Shown here: piece by piece, positions 37,601 to 50,669 of the stretch
Position numbering within the stretch: the stretch's first letter is position 1
Layout of the letters: the number at the start of each line of letters is the position of its first letter
Assembly (NCBI GenBank): GCA_032622095.1
Contig: CP136068.1
Span: 57,186,025-57,250,024, forward strand
Reading direction: 5' to 3'
From: Siphonodentalium dalli
Taxonomy: Eukaryota > Mollusca > Scaphopoda > Gadilida > Siphonodentaliidae
DNA length: 64,000 bases
Program-made: the position numbers and the translations under genes
The notes under the pieces: generated by a model
The model's input: only the letters and a program-made list of their open reading frames with translations
The model's database searches: none
Told to the model about the DNA's origin: nothing

Positions 37601-40600
37601 AGGGAATTTGTATTTTCTATTGAAACTTTATTTTTATATCGTGTTGTCTGTTTAAAAAAAAAATAATAGTCTGTATATCATTGGCGTCAATATCCAAATT
37701 ATTCAGTAGACATTTCGGATCAGGCACTACTGGTGTTTAAATTTTACTGCAGAGGTTTTCATCAGTAACTGAATAGTGTCAGCACTTTCGCTCAGTTGCG
37801 TGTGTTGTAGTAAATTAATAAAACAATTTCAATGCGCCCAGTGTAATTCTATCTAGTCAGTTTTTATTTCCTCCTGTGTCGACCAGGAAGTGGGGGCGAT
37901 TCCTTTCATTATGCTCAGCTACAATGGGTAAAATACCCTGGGAAAAATGAATGGAATGATTTTTGATGACCGGAGTAATCTAAAAATAGCATTGTTACAA
38001 CTGCAAACAAAACATAATTTTTTATTCAGGAAATTTGACAAAACTCACACTGGGCATGTTGAACAGACGAAGACTTAAGTAAATGAGCAAAAATATCTGT
38101 TATTCACTATGAAACTAACGAGAAGTTTGACTTTTATCAAACAAGCAAAATACCTAATTTTAGAACAACCTTAACACTAAGTATCTAAAACTTTGGATAA
38201 ATAATTTTAACTGTCATTCAATTGAATTATATATTTCTGAGTTATATATTACATATTTATGACAAATTATTAAAAATTAAATTCATTTAGTCCATAAATA
38301 TTTTCCATGTGCATTCTCAGTTGACAAACGATCTTTTCGCGGAAAGTGACGTCACATTACAATACTCTCGAAATTACACCACCTCGGCCATAGGTTTAGC
38401 CAACATACTCGGAGTATTTATGCTGAATTTACGCTCGATCATTCCATTCATTGCCCATTGTAATTTCATTACTAGTAGTAAGTCACTTGTAACCGAGCCT
38501 AATGAATGGAATCGCCCCAGGTTACAAAAGGGAGTATTTTTCTGAATTGCGAGTTTATCAACTCAATATTTATTGTTAATAACAAACATGCAATTTATCC
38601 GTTGCCTACTGGTCGTTAATAATATTTAGTACATACACACAGAAACTTTTCGTTTCATAGTATGCGCTACGTAAATTGTTAAAAATCCGTGTTTTTTATC
38701 AACACAATGTCGTCTCTAAATTCAGTGATTGGAATCATGTTACAAAATTTGACATAGCTGGCCATTTTGACAATGACTACAGCAGCACATAATTTACTTG
38801 TGGAAAACATATATTGCATTATTGTGCAATATATACGGTGGGATGACTCGTCTGATTTTGGACGCCACGTGGTACGGTATGCGAAGTCTCCTAATTTCCT
38901 GCTACACATGTTCTATTTCATGAAGTCGACTCATATCATGTATACTGCTAAAGCATACATGAAACAGCTCCGTTAGTTCCCAGTAAGTTGCCCAGGACAG
39001 AAATGTCTCCTTTGGCAATAATATACATGACTAAATAAAAAAGATAGTCCTTGTCATCTGATGAAATTTCTTTTGCCTGAATGAATTGTAATGTTGACGT
39101 TGAGCAACCGGAACTCAACTGACATTTGGGACATGATTATATAGGGCTTAAGGACATCATTTTAGATATCCAACATGTCGTTATCATTAATTGTGCTTTC
39201 ACGATTAATAACTGCGAAACTAAGCTAGCCAGAATGTATGAACATGCGGGCTTGGATTTGGATACCTGCAACCTTATCGTGAATGTTACTGCGACTTCAA
39301 GGTATTTATTGGAAAATTCTGCCTCGTTTCTTGCGATTCCATATCCTATAACTCATTGTATCAGAACAATAGTTAGTAAGAAGGAGATTATGTTAATTAT
39401 GACATATATAGTATTATATGACCTCTGTTCAAATAATGCTGTGTCGCTATAATAAATAGTGTCTCATTCTTTACATGCATGTACAGTATGACTTACAGAG
39501 TCAGGTTACTACGAATCGGGTGACTGGTTAGATTAGGGCCTAGGATAATCTGATACACAAGATTTGGCGACAACGGATTTTCATTTCAAGTTCCCATTAT
39601 CGAATGGAAATCTCCATCAATCATAATCTGTCGTTTTTTCGGTGACACTTGTGTCTGTTTCTTTGCAATCACTCAATTCAACTTGCTGAATGGGATTCTC
39701 TGATCCAAATCTGCAAAGATATGTAAGCATAGTAGCCTGACCCTTCAGCTACAGTTTGCTTAACTATCCAATGATAATTCCGTCCGTTGTGAGAAATCTT
39801 AGGAGACATCTTGGATGAGGGCCTTGATGAGAGCCCACTGGCCTACTTGTGCCAAGTCACCATATCCATTGTGAACTTGGTACCAAAAGGCATGCTGTGT
39901 CTTCAATGAGGAGCACCTTGTTCTTTCAGGGCATGGTCAAAGTATTGAAACGATTCATTGGCTAGCCAGTGTCAAAAATTTCATCTAAATCGATGTTTAT
40001 ACTTATTTTCATTGGGCAGATGATTTCACATTTACGAGGTCCACAGGTTCGCAATTTAAATTGTCTATCTTTGTGATGTACCTCATGTGATCAACGTAAA
40101 TAGACAACATCTGACCTCTTATCCTCAGACATTAGTGTTTGTCGATATATTCGAATTAATTGGTCCAATAATAAGGAAATATTATGGTATCAGTGCCTCA
40201 TCGCCACAATACCGTACGAACGTAATAGGCATACAAAATGGTGAGCATGCAACATGTTTTGCCAGCCTTAATAGTTCCATACCAATGGTATCAGTGCCTC
40301 AAAGGCACAATGACGTAAGAACTGACTATGCATCAATATGGTGACAAGTTTTCACCGATACTGCCATACTTTTGTGCTTTTCATCCATGAATAGTAAAGA
40401 CGAACTAGTACGCATATATATTGTCTCATGCCCCAGATGCAACAGCCTTTCCAACAGAGTCCATCACTTGGCTCTTTACCTTCTATTTCCACATATCGAA
40501 ACAATCATGACAAATAGCCTTCACTCATGTATAAAGCAGGGTTACATGAAATACATTTATATTGTGTATGGTCTGTGCCAATGTAATTTCCAGCAGAGAC

Positions 40601-43600
40601 CCAAACATGGCTCTTTTCCTTCTATTGCCGCATATCCAATTGATTATCTGGCGAATAACAAACAGGACAGCATTTGTATTGTCCCGCGTATAAAGCTAGT
40701 TACATGAAAAGCATCTATATTGTGCACGAACACTGCCAATTCCCAAAGAGTCCAAAACATGGCTCTTCTCATTCTATTGCTACATATACATATGATTATC
40801 TGGCGAATAGAATACCTAAAAGAATAACACAAATGAAAGCATTTGTATCATCACATGTATAAAGCGCCGTTCCGCGATTGTGCCCGACCACTTGCCCAGT
40901 ACCAGTGACAGTAACAGCACACCAGCCAACCAGACTTCTGACTCTTCCCCACGGTGCCGTGGCCCACTCCATTACGAGAGTGGGTCTTCTCCCCCTGCAA
41001 TCATACTCCTTTGGGATATGTCCAGGCCTGCTCCTCCACTGCCCACCATCGGCAGCCTTTCCGAAAGTGTATACAACATTCTCCTCACCGTAAACAAGGA
41101 CACCGCTATGTTCTTGCACATGCGAAATCGGAACTCATCGTCCTCTTAGACATGAGAAAAGACAGTATCTTACCTGCGGTTCAACTTATAGCAGGTAAGA
41201 TCATGTGGCCAAGTAACTGAAGGAATTTTGCCTTATTAACCTTGTTTTTACAATAAATAACCAAATGTTTTGCAAATAGCGCACCAGCCAACTGACCTTC
41301 TGACTCTTCCCCATGGTGCCATGGTCCACTCCATTATGAGACTGGGTCTTGCCCCCCTGGAATCATACTCCCTCGGGATATGTCCAGGCCTGCTCCTCCT
41401 CCGTCATGGGATCATAGTGGTATGTCATCGACATTTATGCCAGCTTGGTCAGGACCACACGCATTTGGGGGATTCAGTGGGGGGGATTACTCTAGTCAAA
41501 TGGATCCTTCCAACTTTACCCTCTGCCCTTCTGGCCTTGGGACACAGCATATTGTCCCTGGGCACCAAATTGTGCACCAGGATTTCTGGGGGGAAATTGG
41601 GCAGGAAATTGCACCTCAACTCCAAATGAGAGAGCATTTGTTCCTCGTTCGAGCCATTCCCAGAGTGGGCCTCCCTCTGGTACTGTATCTCAAATTGATG
41701 CAGGCTGACATGCTTTCTATGCTTCTCATGGCATCTGATGGCTTTGACGACGATGAACTAGAATCTTGGGCCCCACTGTTAGTTGAGGATTCTGTTGTTC
41801 CTCGGGAACGCGCTTTTGTGAATGAAATCAACAAAGAAAAGAGAGAGAGACGAAGAGAACAGAAAAGAAGAAAATGACAGACAGGTTGATCTCTTGTTGA
41901 CCTTCATCACAGGATACATGTCAAATCTTGTTTACATTGAATTACAAAAATTGACACAAACCATACCAGTCTTTACCTTGGTTCTGCCCCCCCCCCCCCA
42001 TGGTCCTGACTACGGCAGTCAAGACCAGTGGCAGGCAGGGTGCTGACATCGTTGATTTGGGAAACCAATCTTCAAGGGCGAAAGCCCCAGCACCTGTGCC
42101 TTTGGAGACTGTTCTGGGTGGGGAAGACTCTCTGTCACCTGCCATCATTTTGCACAATTTAACAATTTTGAAAGGTATTTTTACAGACACCAATCTCATC
42201 ACATGAAAACGAGGATGACTAGAAGAAAGAAGAGCCAGAGAAGAAGTCTCTACTTGCTCGGTTTCTGGCTAGCACGACTGGTATGGCACTACCTGGGATG
42301 TTTCTTCCAAAAAACAAGGGGGGGGGGGTCCAAGTTTGAGCAATGCCGGAATCTGAATTTATGAGCTCTTTCACATAACACATCATAGCTGATTCATGAC
42401 TAAATCACATTTACATGAAATCTGTTTCGGAAGAGTACATTCCCATCAAATTTGGATATTAACTTGATTGCTTGTGCCTCCTCCTGGGCTTGCATTCTAA
42501 TCCAAATAGTTCAGTTGCCTTTAAATAGTGGAAAAATATAATTTTTAAAATTATTATTAATTTTTCTTTAAGGGAAGCCCGAAACTATCATCAACTCCCA
42601 TGGTGGTGCCATTCCCAACCCCACGACTCGCAAATCTCATGATTGAGTCGGAAATAAAACTGACTAGATAGAACTGTTGGAACGCAGGAGTTAATACACT
42701 GGGCGCATTGGTGCATGGCTAATCTGAGCATTGATTGACTGGGAGTAGGCAATAAACGGCAATAAATTTTAACCCTCCTGATTGATTGAGGCAGGAGATA
42801 TAATCCAAATAGTTCAGTTTCAGACTTCCCTTAAGGAAAAATTAATTATAATTTAAAAAATTATATATTTACAACACCATAACAGTATAACTTTTGTCAA
42901 TATCGTGAAACTCTACCTACACAGCTGTTAATTTTATCACAATCTCTCAAAGGGTCGAGATATAATATGGATGCCCTCATTGAGTTTCATAGGCCATCTT
43001 GGATCACGAGTCAGGTTTCTTGATAGGAAATATTGGGGTATACTCTCATTCTTTATGTTCTGGGGGAGGCAGGCTCTCACTATTTATGTTCTGGTGAGGC
43101 GGCCTCTCTTTCTTTATGTTTTTGGGGGAGGCAGGTTCTCACTCAATTCTCACTACTTCTATCCCCACTGCGCAGAACAACTACCTGTATGCATAATAGG
43201 GCATTGTTTCTCATGATTGGATTTGATGTCACATTTTTCATTCAGTTTCCCAAAGGGTGAGGCATTGTTATCTGTCAAACAAATATTTTTAACATTCAAT
43301 TTTTAGAAATACATACATATTAACCTTAGATCATTGTGTAATACCCATAACTCCTAAACTAGTCCTAAACTAGTCCTGATGATTCTGCTAACCAATTCAT
43401 AACTAAAATAAACACATTTATATAATTTGGAGATCCATTAACCGTCACCACTGCATAATTTTTTCTCACACAAGTGGATACCAAATATATTTATTTAAAT
43501 TCATCAATATGAGTTGATTTCATTTATATGTTTTCTAAAGATGTGTGTATAACAAAAGTAGTTCTGTTCATGTGACCCATTGATATAGCCATCTGTTGCA

Positions 43601-46600
43601 TGAGGGTTATTCAGGCAAAGTTGCCAGTGTGCGAACATGTGTTCAGGGATTGTTGCTTCGCATAGTACTACATATAAATTATTATCTATATCGATGGCAT
43701 CATCGTGGTATCTTTCAGTTGGGTGCTGCAAGGTGTGCTTTACATATAGGCATAGATCTTCAATTCAATTCTGTCCATTCCAGTGGTAACATGGCTATTT
43801 AAATATGAAATGATAATTTGTTCAAGCACATTTCAAGCAATGAACACGGTGGGGAATCACGTGGTTTCGAGTTGATGATTACCACGCACTCAAAATGGCA
43901 GAGGCAACAGAAAACACAACAAGAAACGAAGAAAAGGGTATAAACTAGGATGACATATTTCATAGTATTTTGGCAGCTACGAGCATATGCTACACTATTT
44001 TTCAAACAAGCTGATACCTCATATGTATCCAAACTCACATTTGTTTTCTCTAACAATCTGACCAAAAGTCGTCAGTCGGAGGATTTTCCACAATGTATTT
44101 ACTGGTGTATACCATGAACATTTTCTATTTTCATGCTTTTTCTCTGCTTGGACCAAAAATATTGTTACTAATGTTTTGTTTACTGAAAGAAAGCACATGT
44201 AGACGCCAATATAATGGTTTAAATAAATGTATTTTTCCTTGTGATTTGTAGCTTTTTCATTAGTGATGAGTGTACACGCACCACAATTAAGTGATGAGTT
44301 ACCACGAACTTGCTTAGAATCAATTGAATAAATAGAGGACACCAAACAAGTCAACTGGCTTACAGCGAAATTTACAAAAGGAGTTCAGCAAATTAGGTCT
44401 GAAATGTCCATATAGGCAAGGTGCATGCCTAATTTACTGGAATTTCACAAGAAACTGAGTCGACTTGAAGATTATCTATTGCTGTAGAGCCAAAGCAAAC
44501 CACAAAACTATGGCACTGTTCAATTGGGGTAATAAATTGAACTGTGTACCCTAGAAGTAAAGCATGTGGTTAAATTACATATACTTATGCTATTGGTGCT
44601 ATTAATTTAATGGTCGTTGATCACCATTTGGCAATGAGTGTAATGACCGTGTATGAAATGTTGTACCATATATAGTCCGTGGGCCAAACAAGATATTTTT
44701 CGAGTTGGCTGCACACCCCCTCCAACAAAAGTTTCTACATATCAAATTAAAGGTCATCATATGGCTCATCAGATTTTGCTTGTTGCCCGTTTCAGAAAGT
44801 GTCCAAAAATAAATTTTTCAGGGAAGACAACTCTTACCCCTAAAATAAAATGAAAATTTTCTTGAGTACAAGTGTCAGTATAAACAAAATATTGCGCTTA
44901 TAAACTGCACAATATATAGTTTATATTAATAAGATATGATCACAAAATGACACGAGATACAAACTAGACCAATGTATGAGCTAGTTAGAAAAAATATTTT
45001 GAAATTTTGATGTGTGTGTATGATACTGGAAAATTGTGCCTTATTTAATGAGACCAGTGGTGAAAGCCAATGAGCGAATGACCGGATGTATGAAAGATTG
45101 TTTGTTAAAATTCTAATGATTTCTACAATATGTAATTATTTTGATATTATTTTGAAAGAAAACTTGAAAAAAACAACCAAAAACATGATCACTGGTTAAA
45201 AATAGCTTAAAATTTTTGTCAGCCATTACTGACAATTATTCCACTTCCAGTATAATCAGCTGGAAATATTATCACATTTTAATTCCACTAAACACCTGAT
45301 TAAATCTGTATTGACAGCCTTCACAGGCAAGTATATTTTCTCTATAATTATGTTGGTGTATTATAGCCTTCAGTGATGTTGTTTGTAGTGTTTGGGTATT
45401 GGTACTAACTGACTTAATATTTCTGCTTTACAGATTTAACACGTAATCGGATGTCAGTGCAGACTAAGATGGTGCATGGAGTATGTGTCGACCAGTTATC
45501 AGGAAACAGAATTGCTTCCTATTCAGAGGTAATCAGTCAATATATAGGCATGGGAACACAACTTTCTTGATTAGATTAAACTTTTTTGATGCCTTGTTGG
45601 ATGCTCCTGAATGCCTTGTTGCCATTCTGCTGCAAAAGAGTTATCAGTGAATTAGAAAATTTATCAAGAAATATATGTGTCTAGAACGTTTGTTTTGAAG
45701 TTTTGTAATGCAAAAAAAAATATTGATGTAACAGAATCATAGCTGCATCTTCCCACACATTGAATAAAAGCTACATCTATAACCACTATCTGCCCACACA
45801 TTGAATACAAGCTACATGTATAACCACTTCCTGTTGACATTGCCAAGAGCGACACATAAATATTATGTCAACTGTGGGTTTGTTTGTCTGAATGCTTGAG
45901 GCTAACATTTCACACATTTGTCACTTCTCTCTTTTTTTTTAGCCAAGAAGTATGCATTTGTCTTAGGAAAATACATAGAAATATCAATGTAAATAAAATG
46001 ATTGAGTGATTTTCAGATTTTAATATGATTTTAATTAGGTTCTTGTATTGCATGATGCATCTTAATAATGCTAATCTGGAGGTAGAGAGAGTCACCCAAC
46101 GATAATTCATGTTATCTTACAATTGAGCTATTTATTCTCAAATACATGCGAAATACCTAGGCAGTTACCGATGTTGTATCCTGCATGGCAACAAGCCATA
46201 TCCTGTATGGCAGAAGTGACTACCGGTGAGCTGTGTAGATACTCGCTTAGGTTGAAAACAAAATATGGTTAAGGACTGTCGCGCCTGTATAGGTAGCACG
46301 TCACCTCGCTCCGATAAATTCAAGGCTTCTTGGCAAGAATTAAGTTTTATCCAATTTGGATTTCTCGACAGAGTTGTGTAACCAGACTCATAGAATCTGA
46401 TGTCTGCATTATTTTGGATGTTGCTGATATTATTACGGTGTTTGAGACAGTTTTGTGTACATATTTACTGTCGCTGAGATCGGTGAACACTACTCACACC
46501 TGTGTCACAGGGCGGTCACAGTAATCGACTCTACAGTGGACTGCACAAGACTAATTAATTGGATCGATAAACTCCACTGGACAATCCTAACGTGCTTTTT

Positions 46601-49600
46601 TCCTGAGTGTGACCCGATCTACGCTGAGAGAAATCAGTCACTGTTTTATTGGATCGATATATGCAAGGCGTTATAAGCTGCCAGCATGACACCTCAACGT
46701 TCTGTGCCTGTCAAAATTGCCAATTTATTGGATAATTTTTCGCCTATACTGAAGTATGTGTTTGAACGGCTTTAAACCTATATCGGGACCACACAGCAGC
46801 GACCAACTGACGACAACAATAGAAAACACCAGACTAATATACCAACCGCTCTATCTGTGTCACCTATCACCAAGACCAGCTTTATGGTTATCATCGAGTG
46901 TTTGGTGTCGAATTAAAAGTTTAGATCTCCACAATCGGAAACCTGCACGAAGGGGAATTCGAAGTGTAGCTAAGCGTAGCATCGCCAGCAATAGATCTAC
47001 ACCATCTAGTTTTAGTTCGAATTCCTTCTGTGGTGAAAACACTACTAATGTTCTGGTTTCTTGTGATGACACCGAGTATCACGGAAATCCTATTTCCATA
47101 CAAACAATTGTACGAGCTTGTCATCCTATTAAAATCAGGAGACAACATAGTGTTAACCCTAGTAATCTTCGAGTTATCCCACCCCCATCCGACGTACCGA
47201 AGATGATAGTTCTAAATGCTAGGTCAATAGTGAGAAAGTCAATAAAAGTGAATGAATTCATAGATGTGATGGGTTGTCAGATCCTTGCACTGTGTGAGAC
47301 ATGGCTTCTTGGTGGTGAGGAAGGCCCAACTGCGGCTGCGGTTTGTCCGGATAACTATCAGGCCATTTTCTGTTCACGGAAGGCTACGACTCGTGGAGGA
47401 GGAGTTGGTTTCATCTACTCTCAACAAATAACGGCTCAATGCGAAACAACAGATGTGTATGAACAGTTTGAGCATATGACTGTTATGTGTACTAATGTGA
47501 ACAAAAATGGTACAAATATGTTCAGAGTAATTGTAGTATAGACCACCTGAGAAACAAGAATCACCATTCATGGACGAATTCGAGACATTAATTACACATT
47601 ATAACAGCCTAAACACACCCTTTGTAATTTTCGGGGATATAAACATTAAAGTAGACGACGAAACCGACAAATCTGCCCAAGACTATAAACTGCTGTTGGA
47701 GAGAAATGAAGTAGTTCAGCATGTGTCGGGCTGTACGCGTTGTATTACAACTTTGCCTCATTTTGGTCACACACTTGACCACATCATTACTCCGGACAGT
47801 AGCATGGTAAAAAATGTGCATGTTCTAGATAGGGTACATTTCCAATCCGACCATCATGCTGTGAGATGTGAGCTAACAATAGGCAGCGACCATACGCGTG
47901 TGAGAAGGCAAACTGGAATGCGGAGGTCTTACAAAAACTTTGATATGGAACGTTTTACTCAACTTCTCGAAACTGAGCACGACAAAATCTCCGATGCGGA
48001 CTCATTTAACACCATGTTCAACAGTTTGTAGATCAACTTGCACCTGTAAAAGCGGTGAACGTTGGCCGAAAACATAACCCATGGTTCAACGACTCAATTC
48101 TTGATGCTAAAAAACGTCGGCGCAAGCTTACAATAACTTTTTCAAGGCACCCAACTGTGGAAAATAAGCTTCAGCTTCAGTCAAGCTAAGACAGCGTATT
48201 TTGAATCCTTGCTTGTTGATGCTTCACAGAATCAGATCTTTGAACGTGTAAATCGACTAACTAAGAGAGATCAGGTACAACTTCCCCTCGCAACAACGAC
48301 ACCGAACTCGCCAATCGATTTGTCAAATTTTTCAGTGACAAAATAGACATTATTAGAAAGAGCTTCTCGTGTGAAACCGACGTGGGAGAATATATACCGA
48401 CCATTCGCATGTGACATTAGTATGAGCGATTTCTCCCTGTTAACAGAAGCTGACATCGTGAAATTAGTATCTGGGATGAAGAGTAAATCGTGTTCTCTGG
48501 ATCCGATTCCTACAAAGTTCTTGAAAAATGACTGTGTGTTGCATACTATCGCTCCAATATTTCAACGAATTATAAACAACTCGCTAACTACCGGGATAGT
48601 GCCTGATGAAATGAAAACGGCAATCGTTACACCAATTCTGAAAAAAATTAATGCTGATCCTGATGTGTTAAAAAATTATCGACCTGTATCAAACCTTTCG
48701 TTCATTTCAAAATTACTAGAGAAAGTCGTTAGCCGCCAGCTGTTGGATTTCATAAATAGTCACAATCTTGTCGAAAAATTTCAGTCGGCTTATAGAAAGG
48801 ACCATTCATGTGAAACTGCCCTGATAAAAGTGAAAAATGACATTGAGCTTTCTCTAGACCAACGAAATTGTGTTATGCTGCTAATGCTTGACCTCAGTGC
48901 AGCCTTTGATACGTGTGACCATCAAATTCTTATAAATAGGCTCAGCTAATTCACACATGTGAACGGAACCGCCTTGGCCTGGTTTGCATCATATTTGAGA
49001 CTGCGCAAGCAAAAGGTCGTTATTGGAAATTCTTACTCAGAATGTGTGGACCTGGACATCGGTGTTCCCCAAGGCTCAATATTGGGTCCTCTTCTATTTT
49101 TATGTTTACCCATACCATAGTATGGTAAACATAATGTCGACGTCCGGATTGACCACTCGTCGTCCGTCTGTCCGTCTGTCTGTCTGTCTGTCTGTCCGTA
49201 GACACTTTACGCATGGTGCGATAACTCAATAATTTTCTATCCGATCGAAACCAAATTTTGTATATGGGTTTCTCAGCACCAAATACATATCGAGTTCAAA
49301 TATGGGTTTGATCCGAGTTTTTTTTTATGGAGTTATGGCCCTTTTTCGACTTCGAATTCACGCATGCTGTCATAACTCAAACAATTTTTATCTGATCGGA
49401 ACCAAATTTGGTATGCAAGTTGCTCAGTCCAAAATACATATCGAGTTCGAATATGGGTTTGATCCGATATTTTTTAATGGAGTTATGGCCCTTTGACATA
49501 GAATTCATGCATGTTTCAATAAATCTACAATTTTTCAACTGATAGGAACCAAATTTTGTATGTGAGTTTCTCAACTCAAAATACAGATCAAGTTCGAATA

Positions 49601-50631
49601 TGGGTTTGATCCGATATATTTTAATGGAGTTATGGTCTTTTGATTATTTTATTCATCGCTAAAATATATCAAAGATACCCAGTTTGCACTGTCCAAATAG
49701 AATCCTATAAATCAGGTCTGAGGTTGTCTTTGCACACAGAGATAGTATCCAGTTACAATGCCATAAATTGTCTCTCTCTTGCATTGAGATAATTAACTAC
49801 TAGGGGATGTGTTGGCCATATCATATATACTTTATACTCTATAAAGTATCTCTGACCATATGCTGAGATAGCACAGATGGAATGTTTCTACTATATATTT
49901 TACTAGCCGATGAGCCCGACGTTGTCCGGGCTATTCAAAAACCAAATTTCAAGTCCGGGCTATTCAAAAACCAAATTTCAAGTCGATAGCTCTACCCGTT
50001 TCCGAGATCTGGTCTGCGCATGCACGAAGCTGGCGTCGCACGGGCTATTCAAAAACCAAATTTCAAGTCGATAGCTCCACCCATTTCCGAGATCTGGACG
50101 TTGTTCGGGCTATTAAAATACCAAATTTCAAGTCGATAGCTCCACCCGTTTCCGAGATCTGGTCTGCGCATGCGCGAAGCTGGCGTCGCACGGGCTCGGC
50201 GACCCGATAAAATTTGTATCCGGGGCAAGATACATTCACATAGCAAATTTCAAGTCGATAGCTCCACCCGTTTCCAAGATCTCGTCTGCGCATGCGCCAA
50301 GCTGGCATCGCACAGGCTCGGCGACCCGATACAATTCGTATCCGGGGCAAGATACATTCACATAGCAAATTTCAAGTCGATAGCTCCACCCGTTTCCGAG
50401 ATCTTGTCTGCGCATGCGCGAAGCTGGCGTCGCACGGGCTCGGCGACCCGATAAAATTCGTACTCGGGGCAAGATACATTTACATACCAAATTTCAAGTC
50501 GATAGCTCCACCCGTTTCCGAGATCTCGTCTGCACGGGCTCGCCAATACGACAACGACCACCGCCTGGTCAAACTACACACACGTACCAAGTTTCGTCCC
50601 TATCGGTCGAAAATCGTAGATTTGTATTAAC

Positions 50632-50669
<38 letters not shown>

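Larger units (their letters stand above)
36837..45433 (+). other. MIOS intron 7 (8.6 kb)
   Basis: The intron has no recognisable gene. It contains a hairpin MITE (37004-37106), a pair of opposite-orientation repeats (37831-37910 and 42540-42860), a decayed ~150-bp tandem (40400-40862), a duplicated Pro/Ser-rich segment (40880-41877) and a ~36-bp tandem (43044-43150). The stretches 38050-40390 and 43200-45430 show nothing beyond AT-rich unique sequence. Confidence 0.45.

Noticed and set aside
40796-41119. Minus-strand frames opposite the Pro/Ser-rich block as a gene
   Set aside because: They are antisense shadows of the GC-richer duplicated segment and show no recognisable domain.
37831-42710. 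A ~4.9-kb transposon (DIRS-like) bounded by the inverted copies at 37831 and 42650
   Set aside because: The right copy sits inside its own ~315-bp inverted-repeat element (42540-42860), and a further fragment lies near 38500. Two copies of a small MITE in opposite orientation explain the pattern better. No tyrosine recombinase or RT lies between them.
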